Under the pieces are notes generated by a model. It worked only from the letters and a program-made list of their open reading frames with translations, made no database searches and had not been told where the DNA came from. Below, piece by piece: positions 35,882-44,590 of a DNA stretch of 64,000 nucleotides. How positions within the stretch are numbered: position 1 is the stretch's first letter; each line of letters opens with the position of its first letter. The DNA is from Pirellula sp. SH-Sr6A (GTDB lineage: Bacteria > Planctomycetota > Planctomycetia > Pirellulales > Pirellulaceae). The stretch is from NCBI RefSeq assembly GCF_001610875.1, contig NZ_CP011272.1, positions 4,507,988 to 4,571,987 on the forward strand, read 5' to 3'. The translations under genes were made by a program, and so were the position numbers.

Positions 35882-36928
35882 TCAGTTACCAGGTTGACGA
35901 GACAGTTGTTCGCCGATCGATTCCGTGTCGTTGGTCGATTGGGGGGCTGCGTTGTTATATCCCTCGGCGGTCTCGGCCCTTTCGTTAGCGTAACTCACCA
36001 AGCGAATGGCGTTCTCGACTTCGAATCGCGAGAAGAACAACTCAGTCCCCGTGTATTGAGAAATAACCCGAGGCTTGTTCACCAACTCTTGCCATGTCAG
36101 CCCGTTGGCGACGTGCCAAGCTGCCGCTTGGGCAATGTTCTGACTGACCTTGCGATTCGCCAACGCTTTGCAAAGCTCATTCACAACAGGCGAATCGTTC
36201 ACTTGGCTCAATCGAACGATTTGGTACTTCATGCGAGGATTCGGATCGTGCTTCCCGTGCTCCAAACAAACGGTCGGAACCACTACCTTGCGGATCTTGT
36301 CGGGCTCAACGCGGAACATGCCTCCCATGCCCCCGCCCATACCTCCCATACCACCGCCCATACCTCCCATGCCACCCATGCCTCCCATGCCGCCTCCTCC
36401 CATTCCGCCAAAGCCACCACCCATGCCTTGACCCATACCGCCTCCCATTCCCCCCATGCCTCCCATGCCGCCGCCCATTCCTCCCATGCCGCCGCCCATT
36501 CCTCCCATACCCATTCCTCCCATACCCATTCCACCCATACCCATCCCCATCCCTTGCGCCAGGACAGGGACCGCGCCAAACGTTTCGGGCAGAATGATAT
36601 CGAGCGGCTCACCCGTCTTGTTCTTGAAAAGGACGCTCGCCTCCGTCGCATCCTTTCCGATGTAGTCGACCGTCAACAAACCATCTTCCATCGCTTGAAA
36701 CATCTCAACCGAACGGGCTGGCTGATCCTCTTTTTTCTTCGACTTTCCCTTAGAACTGGCCAACGTCGATCCCGCGGCCGCTCCCCCCTTACCCACACTC
36801 GCAGTCGTCTCGGACTTCGCGTTGGAAGGAGGCACCTCACCCCATGCCAAACCACCCACCGATGGGACCGACACGGAGAAAACAAAGGAAAGGCAAAGTA
36901 GTTTCGAAAGGGTCCGCTTCATGGTCAT
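35882..36928 (-). CDS. Secreted protein with a long Gly/Met repeat tract
   Basis: A 348-residue protein with a signal peptide (about residues 1-30, ending AWG). A Lys/Ser/Ala-rich linker precedes a folded segment (75-125). Residues 126-203 consist almost only of Gly and Met in GMGGMGGG-type units, interrupted by single Gln and Phe. The C-terminal 145 residues form a helical domain: FRVEPDKIRKVVVPTVCLEHGKHDP, MKYQIVRLSQV, QNIAQAAAWHVANGLTWQEL and VENAIRLVSYANERAET. Similar architecture is known among planctomycete secreted proteins of unknown role. Met-rich tracts can bind Cu(I), but that is inference only. No partner gene is adjacent. Confidence 0.8.
   Translation of the reverse strand: MTMKRTLSKLLCLSFVFSVSVPSVGGLAWGEVPPSNAKSETTASVGKGGAAAGSTLASSKGKSKKKEDQPARSVEMFQAMEDGLLTVDYIGKDATEASVLFKNKTGEPLDIILPETFGAVPVLAQGMGMGMGGMGMGGMGMGGMGGGMGGMGGGMGGMGGMGGGMGQGMGGGFGGMGGGGMGGMGGMGGMGGGMGGMGGGMGGMFRVEPDKIRKVVVPTVCLEHGKHDPNPRMKYQIVRLSQVNDSPVVNELCKALANRKVSQNIAQAAAWHVANGLTWQELVNKPRVISQYTGTELFFSRFEVENAIRLVSYANERAETAEGYNNAAPQSTNDTESIGEQLSRQPGN
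36320..36553 (-). repeat. Coding Gly/Met low-complexity repeat
   Basis: Triplet-based repeat encoding residues 126-203 of the secreted protein. On the plus strand it reads as strings of ccc/cat/acc/tcc codon complements in units of 6-15 bp. Such tracts are prone to length change by slippage. Confidence 0.8.
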
Positions 36929-37263
36929 ACCTGACGTAATGGATTAGGAGGTGATGGACGAAGTTGTGAGCAAGTCGCGGTCTGAAATAAACCGTTGGTA
37001 TTTGGGAAATAGGCAAGCGGCGTGCCGAAAGAGTCATGGCATGCGCGCTTCCTCTAAAGTTACACTCCGAATCGCTAAATTCCACTGTTTTCACGCAGGA
37101 ATGAACCGGACACCCTTCGATTTCTTAGGAAAAACCGGCAGAGACGGAGGGGCGACAACCCGGGGCTGATTGCAGAAATGTTGCAGTTTGCTACCTTTTC
37201 GTGTTCAGTATCGCGGCGTGTCGCGAAATTCTTTCCATCCAAACCACCCCTGGGGATTTATCC
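36929..37263. other. Divergent promoter region between the Gly/Met-repeat gene and fae
   Basis: 335 bp without a convincing gene. It must hold promoters for both divergent genes. A TTGCAG at about 37183 facing fae could be a -35 element but no good -10 partner was found, and no known operator or riboswitch was recognised. Confidence 0.4.
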
Positions 37264-37761
37264 ATGTCCATGTATGTCGGCGAAGCACTGGTAGGCGAAG
37301 GCAATGAAATTGCACACATCGACCTCATGATCGGCAGCAAAGAAGGCCCTGTGGGCGTCGCTTTCGCCAACGCGCTCGCAAACCAAAGCAACGGTCACAC
37401 CAACCTGCTCGCAGTTCTCACCCCTAACGTTGCCGTCAAGCCAAGCACCGTGATGATCACCAAAGTGACCATCAAGGGGATGAAGCAAGCTGTTCAAATG
37501 TTCGGACCCGCCCAATACGCCGTCGCAAAAGCAGTGGCCGATAGCGTCGCCGCTGGCGTGATCCCCAAAGATCAAGCCGAAAACCTTGTTATCGTCTGCG
37601 GTGTGTTTATCCACCCTGCTGCCAACGACGATAAGAAGATCTACGAATACAACTACCAAGCGACCAAGGATGCCATCTCCAATGCGATGAAAGGCCTCCC
37701 AACCGTCCAACAAATGATCGACCAAAAGGACTCCGCATCCCACCCATTCAAAGGGTTCTAG
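37264..37761 (+). CDS. fae: Formaldehyde-activating enzyme
   Basis: Condenses formaldehyde with tetrahydromethanopterin to methylene-H4MPT, the first step of H4MPT-linked C1 oxidation known from methylotrophs, archaea and planctomycetes. The 165-residue product (start MSMYVGEALVGEGNEIAHIDL) has His18 at the position of the catalytic His of Fae, then GPVGVAFANALANQSNGHTNLLAVLTPN, TVMITKVTIKGMKQAVQMFGPAQYAVAKAVAD and the C-terminal FIHPAANDDKKIYEYNY. Length is typical of stand-alone Fae. The ATG at 37264 is preferred over 37201, which adds unrelated residues. No other H4MPT gene is nearby; a strong terminator follows, so it is a single-gene unit. Confidence 0.94.
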   Translation: MSMYVGEALVGEGNEIAHIDLMIGSKEGPVGVAFANALANQSNGHTNLLAVLTPNVAVKPSTVMITKVTIKGMKQAVQMFGPAQYAVAKAVADSVAAGVIPKDQAENLVIVCGVFIHPAANDDKKIYEYNYQATKDAISNAMKGLPTVQQMIDQKDSASHPFKGF

Positions 37762-37815
37762 TCCCCGCCCCTCGCACCCCATGGTCGCTGTCATTGCTGG
37801 CGCCAACTGCCGTTC

Positions 37816-37850
37816 AAGAGCCAAGGTCTATGCCTTGGCTCTTCTTTTTT
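37816..37850 (+). terminator. Strong intrinsic terminator of fae
   Basis: Perfect 11-bp stem (AAGAGCCAAGG with CCTTGGCTCTT), 6-nt loop TCTATG, then a C and six T residues. A textbook rho-independent terminator 55 bp after the fae stop. Confidence 0.92.
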
Positions 37851-37904
37851 AAGTGACTTCCAGGCATTCGCAAGGTATATTGCTGCCTAGAGGTTTTGCA
37901 ATCC

Positions 37905-38333
37905 ATGTCGTATCTGCTTTCCCGCTTCCGGTCGCTCGCACTTTTCTTCTGCGCGATCGTTTTGTCTGGATTGCCCCTCCCCATGCTCGATGCCCACCCG
38001 ACCAACTCGTCGGAGGTTTCGAAACACCCCGCCCTCCTCGCGCATCTCCAAAACACTCCGGCGTCCGAACACCAAGGTGTCGAAGATTCCGAAGTCCATG
38101 TTCATTGGATCTCCATCCTCCTCGCTTCGAACGCGAATCCGGAAGCGAACGCGTCAGAACCGTCGGTGGACCTTGTTGGGATATCGATCGCCGGTACCGA
38201 CTCCGTTCCACTTTGTGTTGTCCAACTGTGGGGCGAATTCCAATGGCCCCCAACCCCGGGTCCCCGCGTGGCGAGCCCCCGGTTCGCACCTTCTCTGAGC
38301 CATGGGATTCGCACCACGCGACTCCTTCTTTGA
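37905..38333 (+). CDS. Small secreted protein preceding the CzcBA efflux genes
   Basis: A 142-residue protein beginning MSYLLSRFRSLALFF with a clear signal peptide (cleavage likely after MLDA, around residue 30). The mature part has several His residues (AHPTNSS, HVHWISILLAS) and a C-terminal segment VQLWGEFQWPPTPGPRVASPRFAPSL. It is co-directional with, and 223 bp ahead of, the metal-efflux adaptor gene. The context suggests a periplasmic metal-related accessory, but no known domain is recognised. An antisense frame covers the same DNA; the signal peptide and gene order favour this strand. Met codons at 37896 and 37905 are both possible starts. Confidence 0.55.
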   Translation: MSYLLSRFRSLALFFCAIVLSGLPLPMLDAHPTNSSEVSKHPALLAHLQNTPASEHQGVEDSEVHVHWISILLASNANPEANASEPSVDLVGISIAGTDSVPLCVVQLWGEFQWPPTPGPRVASPRFAPSLSHGIRTTRLLL

Positions 38334-38556
38334 GCTTCAATCTCCTACTCGCGTGCTCTCGCGCGTAGTCCCTTCGCGGGATGAAACCTCCTGCCGATCT
38401 CGCCGATCCGCCCCAATGCGGTGATCGCGCCGGAACATCGCGCCGGAACACTGTACTCATCCTTCGCCGTTGCACTGGATCGTTGCCGATTGCATCCGGT
38501 CCCTTCCTCCACGTCGAATTCCCATTCCATCTCCCCAACACGGGGCCCTTCCTATC

Positions 38557-40110
38557 ATGACATCCCATCAACCATCCGAATCCTTGCCGAAGCGTCGCAC
38601 CGCGATGGGGCTGGCGTGGAAACCCGCCGCTCTCTTCCTCCTGGCTGGAGGGATCCTCGGAGCGGCCGCCTACTACGCCTACCAGCGCATCCGTACCCAA
38701 TCGCCACACGCTAGCGACCAATCCGGCTCGAAACATTCAGATGCACCCGAGAGCCAAACCGACCAGCAGAGCGGAACGGGCAATAGCCCACCAACGGTTC
38801 TCGTTCCCGCATCTCAATGGACGAAATTGGGGCTTGCGAAGTCCCCCGCTGTCAAAAAGCCCTTTCAGAAATCGGTGATGCTTACTGGCAAGGTTTCTCT
38901 CAACGAGGATCGCATCGCGCATATCTATCCCATGGTCGAAGGCGCCGTAGAAGAAGTCTACGTGGGGCTTGGCCAAAAAGTGAAAGCAAATGAGTTGCTC
39001 GTCATGATCCACAGCCGCGAAATCGGCTCGGCCAAACTCGAGCTCTACCAAGCCAGACTGCAATGGGAAATCGCAAAGGTCAAAGAGAATCTGCAACGAG
39101 AGATTTCCAAAAACACCGAGCAGCTTCTGACAGCACTCCGGGAACGGAAGCCAATTCAAGACATCGAATCCCAGTTTCGAAGCCGCGGGATGGGAGACTA
39201 TCGGGAACGATTGCTCCTGGCTTATTCCAGCTTTCTCAAATCCCAGTCGGATGTTCAGCGTCTGGAAGGGGTTACCGATTCAGGCGCGATCTCGGCCAAA
39301 CAACTCGTCGCTGCCGAGTCGAGCCGCAACGCAGATCTCGCCACGTTTCAAAGCCGAATCGAACAAGTCGAGTTCGAGCTGAAAACCTCTTTGCTCTTGG
39401 CATCGCAAGCTGCCATGGAAGCAGGTACACGCGTCTCCGTCGCTACCACGAATCTCCGGATCCTCGGTTGCGATGAAGAAGATATCGTCTCCATCGACCC
39501 AGAGCGTCAGGGACAAACGATTTCGGACTACCCCATTCGCGCTCCTTTCGACGGGACGGTCATCTCCAAAGATGCAGCCCTCAAAGAACAAGTTCGACCA
39601 AGCTCCCAGATGCTGAGCATCGCCGACCTCAGCAATATTTGGATCGCTGCCGATGTGTACGAACAGAATGTACCCCTGCTCAATTCGCTCGCGGGCAAGA
39701 CCCTCACCGTTCGGAATGAAGCCTGGCCCGATCGCACCTTTGAAGCCAAGATCTTCTACACCGGCGACATCATGGACGACGCCACACGAACGATCTCGAT
39801 GCGAGCGATCGCCGATAACCCTGAACAGCTACTCAAGCCGGGAATGTTCGTGCAGATCGAACTACCTGGGCTCGTCGAAGAGTCGGTTTTGCAAGTCCCC
39901 AAGTCGGCAGTGCTGGAACACGAGGGAAAGCGATTCGTCTTCGTTCAATCCAGCAATGAAGAATTCATGCGTCGCGATGTATCGGTCGGAGAAGCTGGCA
40001 AAGAAGAGATCATCGTCTTGGACGGGCTAAAAGAAGGAGAGGAAGTCGTAACCTCAGGGGGCTTCGTCCTCAAATCAAAACTGCTCTCCGATTTGATGGG
40101 AGAGGAATAA
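38557..40110 (+). CDS. czcB: RND efflux periplasmic adaptor (CzcB/CusB type)
   Basis: Membrane-fusion subunit linking an inner-membrane RND pump to an outer-membrane channel. The 517-residue protein has one N-terminal membrane segment (about residues 22-42, LFLLAGGILGAAAYYAY), a polar linker, then the lipoyl/barrel-sandwich part VEGAVEEVYVGLGQKVKANELLVMI. A long helical hairpin (AKLELYQARLQWEIAKVKENLQ through VEFELKTSLLL) comes next, followed by YPIRAPFDGTVISKDAALKEQV and the beta-barrel/membrane-proximal segments LSNIWIAADVYEQ and LKPGMFVQIELPG. It ends 3 bp before the pump gene, so the two are one operon. No outer-membrane channel gene is present in this window. Confidence 0.92.
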   Translation: MTSHQPSESLPKRRTAMGLAWKPAALFLLAGGILGAAAYYAYQRIRTQSPHASDQSGSKHSDAPESQTDQQSGTGNSPPTVLVPASQWTKLGLAKSPAVKKPFQKSVMLTGKVSLNEDRIAHIYPMVEGAVEEVYVGLGQKVKANELLVMIHSREIGSAKLELYQARLQWEIAKVKENLQREISKNTEQLLTALRERKPIQDIESQFRSRGMGDYRERLLLAYSSFLKSQSDVQRLEGVTDSGAISAKQLVAAESSRNADLATFQSRIEQVEFELKTSLLLASQAAMEAGTRVSVATTNLRILGCDEEDIVSIDPERQGQTISDYPIRAPFDGTVISKDAALKEQVRPSSQMLSIADLSNIWIAADVYEQNVPLLNSLAGKTLTVRNEAWPDRTFEAKIFYTGDIMDDATRTISMRAIADNPEQLLKPGMFVQIELPGLVEESVLQVPKSAVLEHEGKRFVFVQSSNEEFMRRDVSVGEAGKEEIIVLDGLKEGEEVVTSGGFVLKSKLLSDLMGEE

Positions 40111-40113
40111 GCC

Positions 40114-43100
40114 ATGGTGAACAACCTTATTGATTGGGCGCTGAACAATCGATTCATTGTGATGCTCCTCTCCTTTGTCGTCCTCGGCATGGGAGGACTC
40201 GCCATCACGACCATTCCTGTGGATGCAGTCCCCGACTTGACCAATGTTCAAGTTCAAATCCTCACCAATTCACCGGCCCTGGGCCCCGTCGAAGTCGAGC
40301 AGTTCATCACCTTTCCGGTCGAGAACGCGATGAGCGGCGTCCCACGTGTCGAAGAGATTCGGTCGATCAGCCGATTCGGGCTGAGCGCCGTAACAGTCGC
40401 ATTCGAAGAAGGGACCGATATCTACTGGGCTCGCAACTTGGTAAACGAGCGACTGCTGAAGGCTCGCGAGAACATCCCCCCCGGGATGGGCACCCCCGAA
40501 CTGGGTCCTATCGCAACTGGGATGAGTGAAATTTACCAATTCGAAGTTCGGAATGCGGAGGGAGCAACGCACTCTCTCAACGAACTGCGAACCATTCTGG
40601 ATTGGCAAATCGCATTCCAGCTTCGCAGCGTTCCCGGGGTCATCGAAGTCAACACCTTTGGAGGCGAACTGAAAACATACGAGGTGCAAGTCGATCCGGA
40701 CAAGCTTCAGAACTATGGCATATCGCTCGGTGATGTTTTCAAAGCTCTCGAAGCCAATAACGGTAACGCTGGAGGCGGCTACATCAACCACGGCGCCGAA
40801 CAACGACTCATCCGCGGCGAGGGTTTGGTCGGATCTCTCGAAGATATCCGCTCCATCGTCTTGGACAGCCGACGAGGGACGCCGATTCGCATTCAAGACA
40901 TCGGGGAAGTTCGCTTTGCTCCGATGCTTCGTCAGGGTGCGGTGACTCGCGATGGCGACCGAGAAGCGGTGATCGGTATGGTCATGATGATCATGGGAGG
41001 AAACTCTCGCCAAGTCGTGGAAGAGGTGAAACACAAGATTGAAGACATCAGCAAAACTCTTCCCGATGGAGTCGCCATTGAAACATTTTACGACCGAACG
41101 GAACTTGTTGAAAAAACCATCCATACGGTCGGTGAAAACATTGGCCTAGGCGTCGCCTTGGTCATCCTCATGCTCTTTCTGTTGCTAGGAGATGTTCGGG
41201 CAGGACTCATCGTAGCGGCCGCGATTCCGTTGTCCGCCATGAGCGCCTTGATCGCCATGCGATACGCCGGTGTGTCGGCAAACTTGATGAGCCTCGGCGC
41301 CGTCGACTTCGGAGTGATCGTCGACGGTGCGGTAGTCATGATCGAGAATTGTGTTCGCCGCGCATCGCGGTATCAGAAAAACAAACCGGGGCAAACCGTA
41401 CCCTTGGAGGTGTTTCGCACATCGGCCAAGGAGGTCGGAAAACCGATTTTGTTCGCGGGAATCATTGTGGTGATCGTCTTTATCCCCATCCTCAGCCTTC
41501 AAGGCATGGAAGGCAAAATGTTTCGCCCGATGGCGTTCGTCTTTATGTCCGCCCTTTCCTCGGCGCTGGTGATGGCGGTGACAGTGATGCCTGTGATGGC
41601 TTCCCTGTTCTTAGCCAGACGAATTCAAGAACGGGAAACATTTCTCGTTCGATGGCTGAAGTCCGCCTACCGTCCGATGCTGGCCTTCGCCATGCGAACG
41701 CCACGTCTGATGCTAGGCTCCTCCGTAGGCCTATTCGCGGTCAGCGTCTTGCTAGCCACTCGCTTTGGAGTGGAGTTCGTACCCAAGCTCGACGAGGGGG
41801 ATATCGCCATCCAAGCGGCGCGTTTACCGAGCGTCTCGCTTGAGACCTCCGTCGAAATGACCAAAGCGATGGAGCGATGCCTTTTGAAGTTCGAGGAAGT
41901 CGAGAGCGTGGTTTCCAAGACCGGTCGCCCCGAAATCGCCAATGACCCTATGGGGGTGTACCAGACCGACGTGATCGTCCGGCTTCATCCGCACGATCGG
42001 TGGAAACGTTCGATCACCAAACCGGAGCTGATCGAGGAAATGCAGGAGGCCCTTCAAGAAGATGTGCCTGGCAACTCGTTTAGCTTCACGCAACCCATCG
42101 AACTGCGTGTCCAAGAATTGGTCGCTGGCGTTCGCTCCGATATCGGTCTGAGCTTGTACGGGGATGATCTGGACGAACTCAAACGAAAAGGAGATGAGAT
42201 CGCGCAGGCCCTCAACCAGGTCCCAGGTGCAGCCGATGTTCAGGCGCAGCAAATCGCAGGTCTTCCGTACCTCCGAGTCATTCTCAACCGAGCAAACTTA
42301 GCCCGCTACGGAATCAACTCCAGCGAAGTACTGGACGCGATCTCCTCCGTTGGAGGTGTGGTAGTCGGTCAAGTCTTCGAGGGACAACGCCGATTTCCAC
42401 TGCAAGTGCGGCTGAAACCGGAGTGGCGAAACGAGACGGAAAAGATATCGCAACTCAAGATCATGGATGCCGAAGGGAGACAGATCCCCATTTCCCAATT
42501 GGCAAAAATCGTGATTGAAGAAGGCCCCGTGGAGATCAGTCGGGATGCGATCCGAAGACGATTACTCATCCAGTGCAATGTGCGAGGTCGAGACTTAGCC
42601 GGGTTTGTCGCCGAAGCGCAATCCGTGGTCGAAAAGGCGGTGACTCTTCCTGCCGGTTACACACTGCGATGGGGGGGGCAATTCGAAAACTTGCAAGCAG
42701 CCACGCAGCGCCTAGCCATTGCGGTTCCGGTCGCGCTGATTCTGATTTTCGCTTTGCTCTACATAACGTTCCACTCGGTCAAACTCGCATTGTTGATCTA
42801 TTTGAATGTTCCCATTGCAGCGACCGGAGGTATTCTCCTTCTTTGGATGCGCGATATGCCTTTTTCGATTTCCGCTGGGGTCGGGTTCATCGCCTTGTTC
42901 GGAATCGCAGTCATGAATGGAGTGGTTCTCATCGAACATGTGCGGCATCTGCGCCATGCTGGAGAAAGCCAATTGGACGCGGTGGTCGATGGGGCGATGG
43001 ATCGATTGAGACCGGTTTTGATGACGGCATCCTGCGGTGCATTGGGATTCATTCCAATGGCGATCTCAGCCAGTTCAGGTGCGGAGGTGCAACGACCGTT

Positions 43101-43215
43101 GGCGACCGTGGTCATCGGAGGATTGGTCACCTGTACGGCATTAACGCTGTTGGTGCTGCCGACGATCTACCGGTGGTTTGAACCGAGTGAGATACCGAGC
43201 GAGTCGACGCATTAA
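40114..43215 (+). CDS. czcA: Heavy-metal efflux RND pump (CzcA family)
   Basis: A 1033-residue proton/metal antiporter of the HME-RND family with the duplicated 12-TM layout. N-terminal TM1 is followed by the DAVPDLTNVQVQILTNSP and EQFITFPVENAMSGVPRVEE segments of the family. TM4 carries VDFGVIVDGAVVMIEN (about residues 397-411), whose D-F-G-x-x-V-D-G and E pattern is the signature of the CzcA (Zn/Co/Cd) subgroup rather than of copper-exporting CusA. The second half has VEFVPKLDEGDIAI, a docking-domain segment and the final TM bundle (AATGGILLLWMRDMPFSISAGVGFIALFGIAVMNGVVLIEH). Immediately downstream of czcB. Confidence 0.95.
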   Translation: MVNNLIDWALNNRFIVMLLSFVVLGMGGLAITTIPVDAVPDLTNVQVQILTNSPALGPVEVEQFITFPVENAMSGVPRVEEIRSISRFGLSAVTVAFEEGTDIYWARNLVNERLLKARENIPPGMGTPELGPIATGMSEIYQFEVRNAEGATHSLNELRTILDWQIAFQLRSVPGVIEVNTFGGELKTYEVQVDPDKLQNYGISLGDVFKALEANNGNAGGGYINHGAEQRLIRGEGLVGSLEDIRSIVLDSRRGTPIRIQDIGEVRFAPMLRQGAVTRDGDREAVIGMVMMIMGGNSRQVVEEVKHKIEDISKTLPDGVAIETFYDRTELVEKTIHTVGENIGLGVALVILMLFLLLGDVRAGLIVAAAIPLSAMSALIAMRYAGVSANLMSLGAVDFGVIVDGAVVMIENCVRRASRYQKNKPGQTVPLEVFRTSAKEVGKPILFAGIIVVIVFIPILSLQGMEGKMFRPMAFVFMSALSSALVMAVTVMPVMASLFLARRIQERETFLVRWLKSAYRPMLAFAMRTPRLMLGSSVGLFAVSVLLATRFGVEFVPKLDEGDIAIQAARLPSVSLETSVEMTKAMERCLLKFEEVESVVSKTGRPEIANDPMGVYQTDVIVRLHPHDRWKRSITKPELIEEMQEALQEDVPGNSFSFTQPIELRVQELVAGVRSDIGLSLYGDDLDELKRKGDEIAQALNQVPGAADVQAQQIAGLPYLRVILNRANLARYGINSSEVLDAISSVGGVVVGQVFEGQRRFPLQVRLKPEWRNETEKISQLKIMDAEGRQIPISQLAKIVIEEGPVEISRDAIRRRLLIQCNVRGRDLAGFVAEAQSVVEKAVTLPAGYTLRWGGQFENLQAATQRLAIAVPVALILIFALLYITFHSVKLALLIYLNVPIAATGGILLLWMRDMPFSISAGVGFIALFGIAVMNGVVLIEHVRHLRHAGESQLDAVVDGAMDRLRPVLMTASCGALGFIPMAISASSGAEVQRPLATVVIGGLVTCTALTLLVLPTIYRWFEPSEIPSESTH

Positions 43216-43295
43216 CGAATCGACGCGCTAGCGGGCTCGGTGCGCCACACCACGGTCCGCTTATCCTCGTTCTGAATCCTTACTAGAATGGGGTT

Positions 43296-44510
43296 ATGAA
43301 TGCCATTTATTTAGATAACCATGCCACGACTCGGGTTGATCCACGCGTGGTGCAAGCCATGCTCCCCTGGTTTGATACCCACTATGCAAACCCGGGGAGC
43401 TCGACGCATGAACCGGGTAGACAAGCCAAAGAGGCCATCGACGACGCTCTGATCGGGATCGCCGATTTCTTTGGTGCGCAAGCCGACGAGTTGATCGTAA
43501 CCAGCGGTGCTACCGAGAGCAACAATCTGGCAGCTTTTGGCATCTGCCTTCATCCGAGACAGAAACGCCGAAAAATCGTGTCGGTTGTCTCGGAGCATCA
43601 AGCGATGTTAGGGCCTCTTCAAAAGCTCCAGAAGCTCGGATTCGAGGTAAGGCTCTTACCGGTTCAGTCCCATCAGGATTCGGTACCAGGACAAATCGAT
43701 TTGACGAGAATCGCGGAGGAAATCGATGCCGACACCGCCTTGGTGAGCGTGATGTTGGCCAACAATGAAATCGGTGTGCTGCAACCGGTCCGCGAAATCG
43801 CCGCGATCTGTACTCAATACGAAGTCCCGCTTCACACCGATGCGACGCAAGGAGTAGGGCGTATTCCGGTCGACCTGTCCGAACTAGGAGTCGATTTGTT
43901 GAGTTATTCGGCGCACAAAGTTTACGGTCCCAAAGGGATCGGTGGTTTGCTGGTTCGCGGTGCCAACGCGCGGGTGAAGCTCGCCCCGCAGATCGTCGGA
44001 GGAGGACAGCAGTCCAATTTGCGTTCCGGGACGTTGGCAAGCTCGTCCATCATCGGAATGAGGATGGCGCTCGACATCGCCAAACAGACCAGAGCTTCCG
44101 AGTCGATCGACCATTGGAAGTGGCGAGATCGACTTTGGCAGTTGCTGGCAAACGAGATTGCGGGCTTGTCCCTCAACGGTCCGGGGTGGGGAAGCGAACC
44201 TTGCCAGGATGAAAACGGTCGGTTATCCGGGGAGCAGCGATTGACGGGGAACTTGAACGTTTGTTTCCCGAAGGTCGATGGCCAGTCCTTGATGCTGGAA
44301 GCTCGAGGCGTTGCCGTCAGCAGCGGGAGCGCGTGTACGTCCGCCCATCCCGAGCCAAGCCATGTTCTGCGTGCGATTGGCCGATCCGAAGATGAGGCCC
44401 GAGCGAGCCTTCGGTTCGGGATTGGTCGATTCAATTCGGAATCTGAGATCGAGCAGGCAGCGGAACAATTGATCCATGCATACCGGAAACTGGCGGCATT
44501 TGTCGCTTGA
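43296..44510 (+). CDS. Cysteine desulfurase (IscS/NifS, group I)
   Basis: PLP enzyme that takes sulfur from cysteine for Fe-S clusters and thio-modification. The 404-residue protein begins with the family N-terminus IYLDNHATTRVDPRVV, then TSGATESNN, SEHQAMLGP, MLANNEIGVLQPV, HTDATQGVGRIPVD and the PLP lysine at 208 in SYSAHKVYGPKGIGG. The catalytic loop SSGSACTSAHPEPSHVL with Cys347 and the longer loop length mark group I. No iscU, iscR or nifU is adjacent; trpB follows after 80 bp. It could be a stand-alone desulfurase. Confidence 0.93.
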   Translation: MNAIYLDNHATTRVDPRVVQAMLPWFDTHYANPGSSTHEPGRQAKEAIDDALIGIADFFGAQADELIVTSGATESNNLAAFGICLHPRQKRRKIVSVVSEHQAMLGPLQKLQKLGFEVRLLPVQSHQDSVPGQIDLTRIAEEIDADTALVSVMLANNEIGVLQPVREIAAICTQYEVPLHTDATQGVGRIPVDLSELGVDLLSYSAHKVYGPKGIGGLLVRGANARVKLAPQIVGGGQQSNLRSGTLASSSIIGMRMALDIAKQTRASESIDHWKWRDRLWQLLANEIAGLSLNGPGWGSEPCQDENGRLSGEQRLTGNLNVCFPKVDGQSLMLEARGVAVSSGSACTSAHPEPSHVLRAIGRSEDEARASLRFGIGRFNSESEIEQAAEQLIHAYRKLAAFVA

Positions 44511-44590
44511 CCCTCCTCCCCCCTCGATCGACAATGCCAGGGCAGAGGCCCTCCAAATCCTAGTTTTTCCCTCCAACCTCCCTATCTCGC

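Noticed and set aside
37849-38736. Minus-strand open frame of 295 codons ahead of czcB
   Set aside because: Arg/Gly-rich without domain or signal; the plus strand has a signal peptide and fits the operon direction.
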